Part shown: one piece after another, positions 34,801-43,586 of the stretch | How the letters are laid out: every line of letters begins with the position of its first letter | Numbering within the stretch: position 1 is the first letter of the stretch | DNA from: Rhodoblastus acidophilus | GTDB taxonomy: Bacteria; Pseudomonadota; Alphaproteobacteria; Rhizobiales; Beijerinckiaceae | Assembly: GCF_025961575.1 (NCBI RefSeq) | Contig: NZ_JAOQNX010000033.1 | Location: 1 to 53,197 of the forward strand | Direction of reading: 5' to 3' | Length of the DNA stretch: 53,197 bases | The notes under the pieces: model-generated | What the model was told of the DNA's origin: nothing | Databases searched by the model: none | The model's input: only the letters and a program-made list of their open reading frames with translations | Program-made: the position numbers and the translations under genes

Positions 34801-34853
34801 AGCGTTGTCGCGTGGAGCGGATGCCGGTTCGCGCGAAGAAAATGCGCCAAAAC
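34801..34853. repeat. Dispersed repeat, family C, copy 3
   Basis: GAGCGTTGTCGCGTGGAGCG and the following GATGCCGGTTCGCGCGAAGA are the reverse complement of the 27247-27297 element with few changes. It lies between the GGDEF-EAL start and the end of the flavoprotein gene. Short open frames across it are an artefact of the repeat. Confidence 0.7.
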
Positions 34854-34900
34854 CAAAGAACTGGAGCATGCGCGGACTCCGCCGAATGCGCATCTGGCGC

Positions 34901-35818
34901 TCAAACTTCGTCGATCCCCTCCTCGCAATGGTTGTGGATGTGGGTTGCGGCGGTGGCGGCCTGGCCCATGGCGACCACGACCTGGTCGAGACCCTCGACC
35001 ACGCCGCCCGCCGCATAGAGACCGCGCACGCTGGTCTGCTGGCGCGCGTCCACCTTCACCGCGCCGCAGTGGTCATGGGCGGCGCCGAGCGTTTTCGCCA
35101 GTTCGGCCCGCGGCTCCAGGCCCAGGGCCGAATAGAGCGCGTCGAAGACGACCTCGCCGAAGGCGCCGAAGTTGATCGCCGCGACGCGGTCGCCCTCGAC
35201 CCGCAGCGAACGCACCGGCGCGCGGAAGATTTTGACGCCCCACCGGTGGCAGCGCTCCTGCTCGCCCTGGGTGAGGTCGAGCGGGCGTCCCAGCGTGAGC
35301 AAGGACACATCCGCGCCATAGGTCCGGGCGATGAACAGCGCCTCGTTCAAGCCCCGCGCGCCAAAACCGATCACGCCGATTTTCTTGTCCTTGGCTTCAA
35401 AACCGTCGCAGATCGGGCAGTAGCGCACCAGGCCGCGCCGCACCGCATCCTTCTGGTCGGGCAGGCCAAGCTCCACATCCTGTGCGCCGGTGGCGAGCAG
35501 CACCCGTTTCGCCCGGGTCTCGAATTGATCCGCGCCGGCGATCTTCGCAGCAAAACCGTCCTCGCAGCGCGTCAGCGCCTCGACTTGGCCCCGCACAAGG
35601 CTCTTGGGTCCATAGCGCAACAGCGCCTCGCGCTGCAGGCGGAGCAGGTCCGGCCCGGTCACGCCATCGGGAAAGGCCGGCATATTGTGGGTTTTCGGAA
35701 TCGCCGCGGCGCGCGGCGCGCCCGCGTCGACCACGAGAAATTTTCGCTGAAAACGCGCGAGATACAGCCCGGCCGTCAGTCCTGCCGGGCCGCCGCCGAT
35801 CACCAGACAGTCGAGCAT
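34901..35818 (-). CDS. Thioredoxin-reductase-like NAD(P)/FAD oxidoreductase
   Basis: A 305-residue flavoprotein. The FAD loop is VIGGGPAGLTAGLYLARF (residues 6-23), the second dinucleotide loop is KKIGVIGFGARGLNEALFIA (about 146-165), and VRGLYAAGGVVEGLDQVVVA is the FAD-contact region near the C-terminus. A redox pair CPIC in YCPICDGFEAKD is in the place of the thioredoxin reductase disulfide. The NADP-specific signature is not clear, so the electron acceptor may not be thioredoxin. GGGAGGAC precedes the ATG. A family A repeat separates it from the transglutaminase gene. Confidence 0.88.
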   Translation of the reverse strand: MLDCLVIGGGPAGLTAGLYLARFQRKFLVVDAGAPRAAAIPKTHNMPAFPDGVTGPDLLRLQREALLRYGPKSLVRGQVEALTRCEDGFAAKIAGADQFETRAKRVLLATGAQDVELGLPDQKDAVRRGLVRYCPICDGFEAKDKKIGVIGFGARGLNEALFIARTYGADVSLLTLGRPLDLTQGEQERCHRWGVKIFRAPVRSLRVEGDRVAAINFGAFGEVVFDALYSALGLEPRAELAKTLGAAHDHCGAVKVDARQQTSVRGLYAAGGVVEGLDQVVVAMGQAATAATHIHNHCEEGIDEV

Positions 35819-35867
35819 GGCGTCCTCCCGGACGCACAACGCGCGCGACGGCCTGCGGGCGCCAAGA

Positions 35868-35934
35868 ACCGGGGACCGCCCTCGTCCTTCGAGGCGCGCC
35901 CTGCAGGCGCTCCTCGGGATGAGGGCTCATGTTT
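35868..35934. repeat. Dispersed palindromic repeat, family A, copy 3
   Basis: GGACCGCCCTCGTCCTTCGA and GCTCCTCGGGATGAGGGCTC match the halves of copies at 13402 and 20354. It is placed four bases after the transglutaminase stop, where it could act as a transcription stop or mRNA stabiliser. Confidence 0.7.
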
Positions 35935-35938
35935 GAAG

Positions 35939-36835
35939 CTAGAACGTCGGCGGCGCGCTTTCCGTCGCCACCGGGATCACGTCCACCGCCACGGACACGT
36001 CCTGCCCGCCGGTTGACAGGATCACGCCCTCGATCGGCGCCACATCCGCGTAATCCCGGCCTTCCGCCAGGATGATATGGTCGTCGCCAACCAGAATATT
36101 GTTGGTGGGGTCGAGGCCGACCCAGCCGTCGAACGGCCCGCACCAGACAGAAACCCAGGCATGGGTGGCGTCGGCGCCCTCCAGCCGTTCTTTTCCCGGC
36201 GGCGGCACGGTGCGCAAGTAGCCGCTGACATAGCGCGCGGGCAGACCGAGGCCGCGCAGGCCGGCGATCATGATATGGGCGAAATCCTGGCACACCCCTT
36301 TTTTCTTCATAAAAGCTTCGCCGAGCGGGGTCGAAACCAGGGTCGCCTTGGGGTCGTAATCAAAATCCTCCCAGATGCGCCGCATCAGGTCGCGGGCGCC
36401 GGCCAGGATTTCGCACCCGGGGGGAAAACTGTCGCGCGCATAGGCGACCACGGGCTCGTCGAGCGACACGGTGCGGCTGGCATAGATGAAATGGGCGGGC
36501 GATTGCGACCCCAGATCATGGACGCCGAACGCCTGCTGGCGCACCTCCTCCCAGGGCGGGGTGACCGCGGGCGGCTCCGGCCGCGCCACGGCGATCCGCG
36601 CCGTCGCCGACACTTTGAGAGCGCGATGCTCGTCGTCGATGCGGACGATCTCGAAGGAATTGCCGAAGAAGCAGGACCTTGACGTGCGCTGTGCGGCGGG
36701 CGGATCGAGCTCCACCGCCACCGACAAAACCTTTTGCCCGGCGCGGCTGGTCGGGCGCAGCCGCAGCGCGCACAGCGAAAAGGCCACCGGCGATTGATAG
36801 GCGTAGGTGGTGATGTGGCGGATGTCGTAGATCAC
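35939..36835 (-). CDS. Transglutaminase-like protein (with bacterial N-terminal domain)
   Basis: A 298-residue protein. The N-terminal beta domain (residues 1-80, IYDIRHITTYAYQSPVAFSL) is followed by a transglutaminase-like cysteine protease fold. The triad is visible: Cys182 (KKGVCQDFAHI), His225 (DATHAWVSVW) and Asp242 (GLDPTNN). The GTG start at 36835 overlaps the stop of the ATP-grasp/alpha-E gene as GTGA, so the two are translated together. This gene set is widespread in bacteria, and it has been predicted from sequence analysis to form or cleave amide bonds on peptides. The actual substrate is unknown. Confidence 0.9.
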   Translation of the reverse strand: MIYDIRHITTYAYQSPVAFSLCALRLRPTSRAGQKVLSVAVELDPPAAQRTSRSCFFGNSFEIVRIDDEHRALKVSATARIAVARPEPPAVTPPWEEVRQQAFGVHDLGSQSPAHFIYASRTVSLDEPVVAYARDSFPPGCEILAGARDLMRRIWEDFDYDPKATLVSTPLGEAFMKKKGVCQDFAHIMIAGLRGLGLPARYVSGYLRTVPPPGKERLEGADATHAWVSVWCGPFDGWVGLDPTNNILVGDDHIILAEGRDYADVAPIEGVILSTGGQDVSVAVDVIPVATESAPPTF

Positions 36836-39351
36836 GCGAGTCCCACCTGTTTCTCGGCCTGCGCCGCATTCGCGCCCTGCAGGAAATAGCGCGCGCCAAT
36901 GGCGTCGGCGAGCGCCATCAGCCGCCGCTCCACCGACAGCACGAATTCGCTGGTCACTTCCGCCGCCTTGGTGGTGCGCAGGTCCGCGTCGACATGGACG
37001 GCGATGCGGTTCGGCTCCTCCATCATGCCGTCCTGGCGCAGCAGCGGCAAAGTGGCGATGTGCTCGGCGAGGCGCTCGACCTGGAAGGCCACGGAGCGGG
37101 GATTGAAGGGGTCGAGCAGGGAAATGTCGCGCACCGGATAGGGGGCGACGCCGATCAGATAGCGCGAGCGATAGGTGATCTGGGAATCGATGAGGTCGAG
37201 GAGCACGTCGAAATCGGCGCTGCGCGCCTGTTCCATGCCGAAAATGCGGATGAAGCGGCAGGTGTTGACGGCGCGCTCCAGCCGGCGGCCCATTTCCAGA
37301 AAGCGCCAGCCGGCGACGCGGTTCATGTTCTCCTGCGCCAGCCCGGAAATGCTGGCGATGGCCTGGAGCGCGATATCCACTTCCTCCAGCAGCTCGGCCT
37401 CGTCGAGCGGCGGCCGGCAATTCTGCAGGCCCTGCAGCAGTTCGACGATGATCCGCCAGGTGTCGGCGGACAGGCGCTCGCGGATCACCGCCGCCGTGCG
37501 CTGCGCATTCTGCGCCAGCGACACCGCCGAGCCGAATTCGTCGACATTGAACATCGACGTGTTCAAGAACCCTTGCGGCGTCAGCGCGATCTTCGGCTTG
37601 GCCGGAACCGAGCCCCAATCGGTGAGCAATTTGCGCAGCCGCGCCACGGTGGCGGCGCCTTCGGCGGTCAAATCCTCGTTCTCGATGACGCGCTTGCCCA
37701 GGCAGCGGATCAGTCGCAGCGTCGCCTCGGCGCGTTCGAGATAGCGGCCGAGCCAGAACAGATTGTCGGCGGCGCGGCTGGGCAGATTGCCCATGATGCG
37801 GCGGATCGAGACATTTTCCGTCTGCGGCAGCAGAGTGGTCTGCTCCACCGGCTTGTTGGCGACGATCCAGACATCGGTGGTCTGCACGCCCGCGCCCATG
37901 GCGACGGCGCGGGAGTCGAGCCGGTCGGAAATGCGGCAGAAGCCGCCAGGCATGACATGGTACTTGCCATCGGAATCGAGCGCGGCGAACACGCGCAGCA
38001 CGAAGGGGCGCGGCTCCAGTTTCGAGCCGACCCAGGTCGGCGTGGTCGACAGGCTCGCCACCTCCTGGCCGACATAATCGGCGCCGCGCGCGCGGATCGC
38101 CTCCGCCAGCCGCTCGCGCTGCCCGGGGGTGAGTTCGCCGCCGACCACGGAGCCGCCGAGGAAGGAGCGCGTCGGCTCCGCGCCGAAGGCGGGGGCGATC
38201 GCCATGTCCTGCAGGCGCGACAGCACATGCTCGCGCTCGCGCGCCTGCCCGCACCACCAGGTGGCGATATTGGGCAGCAGCAGTTTTTCGCCGAGCAGCC
38301 GGCCGGCCAGCGCGGGGATGAAGCCGAGCAAAGCCGGGGTTTCCGCAACGCCCGAGCCCAGCGCATTGGCCACGGCGACATTGCCCTGGCGAATGGTCTC
38401 GACCAAGCCGGGCACGCCGAGATGCGAGCCGCTTTTCAGTTCGAGCGGATCGGCGAAATCGGCGTCGATGCGCCGCCAGATCACATCGGCGCGCTTGAGG
38501 CCGGCGATGGTGCGGACATGGGCGAGCCCGTCGCGGGCGACGAGATCGGCGCCCTCCACCAGCACGAAGCCCAGATAGCGCGCGAGATAGGCCTGTTCGT
38601 AATAGGTCTCGGAATAGGGGCCGGGCGTGTAGAGGCAGATGCGCGGGTCCGAGCGCGAGGCGAGCGCCGCCAGACCGCCGCGAAACGCCTGGAAGAACGG
38701 CGCGAGCCGCCGCACGTTCATGTCGCGATAGATCGCCTGGAAGGCCCGGGTCAGGTTGAGACGGTTTTCCAGCGCATAGCCGAGGCCGGACGGGGCCTGG
38801 ACGCGATCCGAAAGCACCCACCATTGCCCATCGGGGCCGCGCCCGAGATCGGCGGCGTAAAGGTTGAGCCAGCGCCCGCCGCGCGGCTTCACCCCGACCA
38901 TGGGATGCAAAAAGTCGGAGCTGCCGGTGACGGCGGCGGCGGGCAAAAACCCGTTTCGGACCAGATCGCCCTTGCCATAGAGGTCGGCGAGCAGGGCGTC
39001 GAAAATTTCCGCCCGCTGGGTGACGCCGGCCTCGATGACGGCCCAGTCCTTTTCCGAAATCAGGAGCGGCATATGGCTCAGCGGCCAGATGCGCTCCGTG
39101 GTTTCGCCATAGGCGCGGTAGGACACGCCCTGTTCGCGGATGCTGCGCTCGATGGTTTCGAATCGGCGAGCGATGTCGGCGGCGCCGAGCCCGGCCATTT
39201 TGTCGAAGAATTCGAGCCAATGGCCGCGCGGACGGTCGTCCGCGCCGATGAACTCATCGGGCGACCCTTCGAACGGCCGATAGGCCGCGGTCATCTCCAC
39301 CAGCCGCCGCGCTTTGGCGCTGGAGGATTTTTCGGTCGCTTGGCCTGCCAT
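36832..39351 (-). CDS. Circularly permuted ATP-grasp type 2 fused to alpha-E domain
   Basis: An 839-residue fusion. Residues about 20-500 are the circularly permuted ATP-grasp (DUF404/DUF407) region, with SHMPLLISEKDWAVIEAGVT, FLHPMVGVKPRGGRWLNLYA and VMPGGFCRIS as landmarks. Residues about 515-830 are the all-helical alpha-E (DUF403) domain starting MGNLPSRAADNLFWLGRYLE. These are usually two separate genes, here in one chain. GGGTGGGA precedes the ATG at 39351. With the downstream, overlapping transglutaminase gene it forms a predicted peptide amidoligase-type system. Confidence 0.9.
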   Translation of the reverse strand: MAGQATEKSSSAKARRLVEMTAAYRPFEGSPDEFIGADDRPRGHWLEFFDKMAGLGAADIARRFETIERSIREQGVSYRAYGETTERIWPLSHMPLLISEKDWAVIEAGVTQRAEIFDALLADLYGKGDLVRNGFLPAAAVTGSSDFLHPMVGVKPRGGRWLNLYAADLGRGPDGQWWVLSDRVQAPSGLGYALENRLNLTRAFQAIYRDMNVRRLAPFFQAFRGGLAALASRSDPRICLYTPGPYSETYYEQAYLARYLGFVLVEGADLVARDGLAHVRTIAGLKRADVIWRRIDADFADPLELKSGSHLGVPGLVETIRQGNVAVANALGSGVAETPALLGFIPALAGRLLGEKLLLPNIATWWCGQAREREHVLSRLQDMAIAPAFGAEPTRSFLGGSVVGGELTPGQRERLAEAIRARGADYVGQEVASLSTTPTWVGSKLEPRPFVLRVFAALDSDGKYHVMPGGFCRISDRLDSRAVAMGAGVQTTDVWIVANKPVEQTTLLPQTENVSIRRIMGNLPSRAADNLFWLGRYLERAEATLRLIRCLGKRVIENEDLTAEGAATVARLRKLLTDWGSVPAKPKIALTPQGFLNTSMFNVDEFGSAVSLAQNAQRTAAVIRERLSADTWRIIVELLQGLQNCRPPLDEAELLEEVDIALQAIASISGLAQENMNRVAGWRFLEMGRRLERAVNTCRFIRIFGMEQARSADFDVLLDLIDSQITYRSRYLIGVAPYPVRDISLLDPFNPRSVAFQVERLAEHIATLPLLRQDGMMEEPNRIAVHVDADLRTTKAAEVTSEFVLSVERRLMALADAIGARYFLQGANAAQAEKQVGLA

Positions 39352-39541
39352 TCCCACCCCGGAAGAAACGGCGCGCAGTCTGACGCAAGTTGTGAAGGAA
39401 AAAAACCCTTTTGAACCCCAGATTTCAGCAAGTGATGCAATGCAGCAACAGCCGGGAGGGGGACTGGATCGCATTGCGCGCTCCGCTTGACGCGGGAGGC
39501 GAGACGCCGGCGCGCAATTCGTTACGCCATCGCCGCGCGCC

Positions 39542-40072
39542 CTACTTCTTCGGTCGCACGGTTTTGACCACTTCCGGATGGGTGTCGAGCCACGCCCCGC
39601 CGATCAGCTCCACGCAATAGGGCACAGCCGGGAACACGGCGGACAGGCACAGATCGATGGAGCGCGGGCTGCCCGGCAGGTTTATGACCAGACAGGCCCC
39701 GCGATGGGCGGCGGTCTGCCGCGACAGGATGGCGGTCGGCGTCTGCTCCAGGCTTTTGGCCCGCATCAGCTCGCCGAACCCCGGCAATTCGCGCTGGCAG
39801 GCGGCGAGCGTGGCTTCCGGCGTGAGGTCGCGCGGCGCCGGCCCGGTGCCGCCGGTCGTCAGCACAAGGCAGCAGCCGGCATTGTCGGCCATGTCGATCA
39901 GGGCGTCGCGCACGCTTTCGAAACCGTCGGGAATGACGCGCATGTCGAGTTCAAAGGGCACGCTCAAGGCGCGCGAAATCCAGTCGCGGATGGCCGGTCC
40001 GGAAATATCCTCGTAAACCCCGGCGCTGGCGCGGTCGGAAATGGTGAGAACGCCGATTTTGGCAGGCGGCAT
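39542..40072 (-). CDS. mog: Molybdopterin adenylyltransferase, MogA type
   Basis: A 176-residue MogA/MoaB-fold protein of molybdenum cofactor synthesis. IGVLTISDRASAGVYEDISG at the N-terminus, VLTTGGTGPAPRDLTPEATL (TTGGTG pocket) and VINLPGSPRSIDLCL are the family signatures. It adenylylates molybdopterin before Mo insertion. MogA is preferred over MoaB because of the ISDRAS and PEAT blocks. No other moco genes are nearby. Confidence 0.92.
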   Translation of the reverse strand: MPPAKIGVLTISDRASAGVYEDISGPAIRDWISRALSVPFELDMRVIPDGFESVRDALIDMADNAGCCLVLTTGGTGPAPRDLTPEATLAACQRELPGFGELMRAKSLEQTPTAILSRQTAAHRGACLVINLPGSPRSIDLCLSAVFPAVPYCVELIGGAWLDTHPEVVKTVRPKK

Positions 40073-40140
40073 GCTGTGTCCTGGTTCGTGACTCGTCAGT
40101 TTCGGAAGAGTATCCTGCCGCCGGACCGAGGAAACAAGTG

Positions 40141-40740
40141 ATGGCCGAGCCCCTCCACCGCAAATGGACCGTCCAGGAATTTTTCGCCTGGCAGGAGAAG
40201 CAGGCCGACCGCTACGAGCTGGTCGACGGATTTCCGCTCAGGATGATGGCCGGCGCCAAGAATGTTCATGACGACATCGTCGTGAACCTGGTCGCCGAAC
40301 TGCGCACGCGCCTGAGGGGCGGTCCCTGCCGGCCCTTTACCGGCGACGGCGCGGTCGAAACGCGGCCCGGACAGATCCGTCGGCCCGATGTCGGCGTCGA
40401 TTGCGGCGCGCGCGATCCCGAGGCAACCACGGCCGCGCTGCCGAAACTCATCGTCGAAGTGCTCTCGCCCAGCACACGCGATTTCGACACGTTCAAAAAA
40501 CTCGACGAATACAAGGCGCTGGCGAGCGTGGAGACGATCGTTCTGGTCGAGCCCAACGAGCCGCTCACGCTGGTCTGGCGGCGAGAAAATGCGGCGCAAT
40601 GGCGTGAAGAGCGCGTGCGCGGCATGGACGCCGTCATCGACCTCCCCGCTTTGCAGATCAGCCTGCCCATGGCGGCGATTTTCGACGGGGTCAAATTCCC
40701 CTCGGCGCCGCGTCTCGTCGCGGACGACGCGGCCTCTTGA
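40141..40740 (+). CDS. Uma2-family (DUF820) restriction-endonuclease-fold protein
   Basis: A 199-residue PD-(D/E)xK-fold protein. RYELVDGFPLRMMAGAKNVH, RRPDVGVDCG (catalytic Asp) and PKLIVEVLSPSTRDFDTFKK (Glu of the ExK-like core) match DUF820/Uma2. The biological role of this family is unknown. It is very abundant in Cyanobacteria and more scattered in Proteobacteria. GAGGAAAC precedes the ATG. It stands alone, converging on hpnN with one base between stops. Confidence 0.9.
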   Translation: MAEPLHRKWTVQEFFAWQEKQADRYELVDGFPLRMMAGAKNVHDDIVVNLVAELRTRLRGGPCRPFTGDGAVETRPGQIRRPDVGVDCGARDPEATTAALPKLIVEVLSPSTRDFDTFKKLDEYKALASVETIVLVEPNEPLTLVWRRENAAQWREERVRGMDAVIDLPALQISLPMAAIFDGVKFPSAPRLVADDAAS

Positions 40741-40741
40741 C

Positions 40742-43342
40742 CTATCCGCCCGCCGGCTTCCGCGGCGGCCCCATCAGCGCCGGCTGAAAAAACACCGCGG
40801 CGCACAGCGTCGTCGCCAGCGACAGCGCCAACAGCTCGCCCATGCTCGACGTGCCCGGATGGTTCGACAGATACAGACTGCCGAAGGCGGTCGCCGTGGT
40901 CATGGCCGAGAAGAAAATCGCCCGGGTCAGGCTGGTTTGCAGCAATTCCGCCGCCCCGGCGCGCCAGGCCATCACATAGTAAATCTTGAAGGCGACGCCG
41001 AGCCCCAGCAGCAAGGGCAGGGCGATGATATTGGCGAAGTTCAGCTTCAAATCGATCAGGACGCAGATTTCCATCGTATAGACGCCGGCGAGCAGCAGCG
41101 GCGCCAGCGTCAGCGCCACATCGCCGAAGCGCCGCAGCGCCAGCCACAGCAGCAGCGTGATCGAAACCAGCGCCAGCGCCCCCGCCTGCGCGAAAGCTTT
41201 GATCACGGTGTCGCCGGACTCCAGGATCGACACCGCCGCGCCCGCCGAGTCCGGCGCGATGGCGCGCACCGCCGCCGAAAATTTGCGCAGATTGTCGAAA
41301 TCGTTGCGGTCGCCGCGCGCCCAGGCTTCGACGCGGGCCCGCCCGTCCCGGGCGATCCAGTCGCGCGAAAACTCGTCGGGCAAATCCTCGACGGCAATGG
41401 CCGTCGCGTTCAGCGATGTCTTCAAATCGGCGAGCAGGGCCAGCATGGGCGTGATCACGTCGCGGCGCGCCCGGTCGCGCGCCTCCGGCGGCGAAGCCGC
41501 GAGATCGCCCAGCGCCCGCGCCATCGTCTCCAGGCCGGGCGCCAGCGCCAGTTTTTGCGCCGCCTGCCGCAAGGCCTCGACATCCTCGGAATCGCCGGGC
41601 GCCGGAATGGGTTTGATCGACAGGCTCGACGCCAGCAGGTCGCGCGCATCCGAAATAGCCGCGAGTTTGGTCTGCTGGTCCTCGGGGACGAAGCTCGACA
41701 GCGTCGACACCGTGTCCACTTCCGGCAGGGCGCGCAGCTTTTGCGCCAGCGCCTCGGCCTCCGCGAGATTGGGCGTCAGGATCTCGATGGAATTGGGCGC
41801 GTTGCGCGGGTCGCCGGCTAGTTCCAGCAGGGTCGAGACGGATTCGACCTTGGCGCTGCGCAGGTTCAGCGGGTTGCTGTCGAAGCGCACCTGGGCCAAC
41901 AGCGGCGCGCCCAGAAGCGCGAGGCCGACCGCCACCGAAATGATCAGCTTGCGATGGCCGGTCTGAAAGCGGTCGATCGGGGCGAGAAAGGCGTAGCCCA
42001 CGGGCGCCGTTTCCGCTGGCGGTTTTAAAATCGCCAGCAAGGCGGGCAACAGCGTCACCGAGGAACAGAAGGCCAGGATCATGCCGACCCCGGCGATCAG
42101 GCCGAGTTCGGAGACGCCGCGATAGGCGGTGGGCATGAAGGAGAAGAAGCCCGCGGCGGTGGCGGCGGCGGCCAGCGACAGCGGCAGGCTCGCGCCGGCG
42201 CCCGCCTTGTCGATGGCCTTGTCCAGGCCAAGATGCTGGAAGCGCTCCTCGCGGTAGCGCACGGCGAACTGAATGCCGAAATCGACGCCAATGCCGACGA
42301 ACAGCACGGCGAAGGCGACCGAAATGGGGTTGAGCACCCCGACCATGGCGAGGCCTGCGGCGGCGGTCAGCGCCAGGCCGACGACCATATTGGCCATGAC
42401 GGCGAAAATCAGCCGCCCCCAGCGCAAAGCGCGCCACAGGATCAGCAGCACGGCGGCGACCATCAGCCCGTTGTTGAGTGCGGCGCCCTCGGCCAGCGTG
42501 CCGAATTCCTCGTCCTGCATGGCGACATCGCCGGTCAGCCGCAGGCGATAGCCATGCTCGGGCGTCAGCTCCAAATTCCGCGCGGTGGCGCGCAAGGCGT
42601 CGCTGGCGGCGGCGCCCGGCTCCAGTTCGGAATAGTCGAGTTTCGGGCTGACCTGCAGGAACCGCCTTTTGTCCTGGATGCTGGGCGGCGCGCCCGAAAA
42701 CAGCGCCGACCAGGAGAATTCGCTGGCCTTGCCGGCCCGCGACGCCTGCAAAGCCTCGGCGACCGAGGCGAGCGGCTTGGCCAGCTCCGCCGTGGATTGC
42801 GCCGTTTCAGCCGGCGGCTGCGCCATCAGCGCCAGCGCGCCGGCGAGGCCGCGCAGGCTGGGGTCGCGCGCCAGAGCGCCCAGGAACGGCTGGGCGTCGA
42901 TCAATTGCGCCATGCGCGCCGAGACATCCGTCGTCGACAGATAGAGCAGCCCCTGGCGGGCGAAAAACTCGGAAGTTTCCAGCGAGCGCACGTCGGAGAA
43001 ATGCGCGGGTTGCGCCTGCAGCGCGGCCTGCAGCCCGCGCGCCGCCGCATTGGCGTGTTCGGGGCTCGGCGCGTCGAGCACGGCGAGCAGAGTGTCCTGC
43101 CGCTGCGGAAACGCCTTGCTCAGCGCCATCTCGCGTTTGCGCCAGGGCAAATCCGGCGAGATCAGCGTGTTGAGATCGGTGGACATGGCGAAATGCCCAG
43201 CCGCATACCAGCTCGCCGCAACAGCGAGCGCCAGCGAAACCAGCAGGGTGATCCACTTGCGCCGGGCGCAGAAGGCGACCAGCCGCGCGACGAGACGGAT
43301 GGCTTCAGCCGGGGGCTGGGGGGCGGAAGAAGGCGAGTTCAT
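40742..43342 (-). CDS. hpnN: Hopanoid transporter HpnN (RND family)
   Basis: An 866-residue RND (MMPL-like) transporter that moves hopanoids to the outer membrane. It has the duplicated RND plan: one N-terminal helix, a large periplasmic loop (about 60-270), a membrane block with VLFVGIGVDFGIQFAVRYRE (near 350), a second loop and a second membrane block (FANIIALPLLLGLGVAFKIY, near 775). The start at 43342 is set by the family N-terminus after a stretch of poor coding. It is divergent from hpnH, with about 240 bases between. Confidence 0.92.
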   Translation of the reverse strand: MNSPSSAPQPPAEAIRLVARLVAFCARRKWITLLVSLALAVAASWYAAGHFAMSTDLNTLISPDLPWRKREMALSKAFPQRQDTLLAVLDAPSPEHANAAARGLQAALQAQPAHFSDVRSLETSEFFARQGLLYLSTTDVSARMAQLIDAQPFLGALARDPSLRGLAGALALMAQPPAETAQSTAELAKPLASVAEALQASRAGKASEFSWSALFSGAPPSIQDKRRFLQVSPKLDYSELEPGAAASDALRATARNLELTPEHGYRLRLTGDVAMQDEEFGTLAEGAALNNGLMVAAVLLILWRALRWGRLIFAVMANMVVGLALTAAAGLAMVGVLNPISVAFAVLFVGIGVDFGIQFAVRYREERFQHLGLDKAIDKAGAGASLPLSLAAAATAAGFFSFMPTAYRGVSELGLIAGVGMILAFCSSVTLLPALLAILKPPAETAPVGYAFLAPIDRFQTGHRKLIISVAVGLALLGAPLLAQVRFDSNPLNLRSAKVESVSTLLELAGDPRNAPNSIEILTPNLAEAEALAQKLRALPEVDTVSTLSSFVPEDQQTKLAAISDARDLLASSLSIKPIPAPGDSEDVEALRQAAQKLALAPGLETMARALGDLAASPPEARDRARRDVITPMLALLADLKTSLNATAIAVEDLPDEFSRDWIARDGRARVEAWARGDRNDFDNLRKFSAAVRAIAPDSAGAAVSILESGDTVIKAFAQAGALALVSITLLLWLALRRFGDVALTLAPLLLAGVYTMEICVLIDLKLNFANIIALPLLLGLGVAFKIYYVMAWRAGAAELLQTSLTRAIFFSAMTTATAFGSLYLSNHPGTSSMGELLALSLATTLCAAVFFQPALMGPPRKPAGG

Positions 43343-43586
43343 GAACGGGCGTTTCGAGTCATTCCCGCCTAACCTGCGATATTTCTTTAGGAAAGAAAAC
43401 CATGTCGCGGCGTTTTCCCGCCTTTGTCCCCCGATTGGGCCGGTTTTTGCTTGCGGCAAAACTGGGGTGAGCCTATGGCTTGGCCTGAACTTTCTTCAGG
43501 CGGCGCTGTCTCAAAAGCGCCGCGCATGGCAAGCAACCCGTGTCGATTTGGCATCGTCACAGGAGAAACCGGAGAGACGAACCGTT

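Noticed and set aside
36836-39220. N-terminal extension of the transglutaminase frame over the ATP-grasp gene
   Set aside because: The extension is an Arg-rich shadow of the ATP-grasp gene. The GTG at 36835 gives the normal transglutaminase N-terminus.
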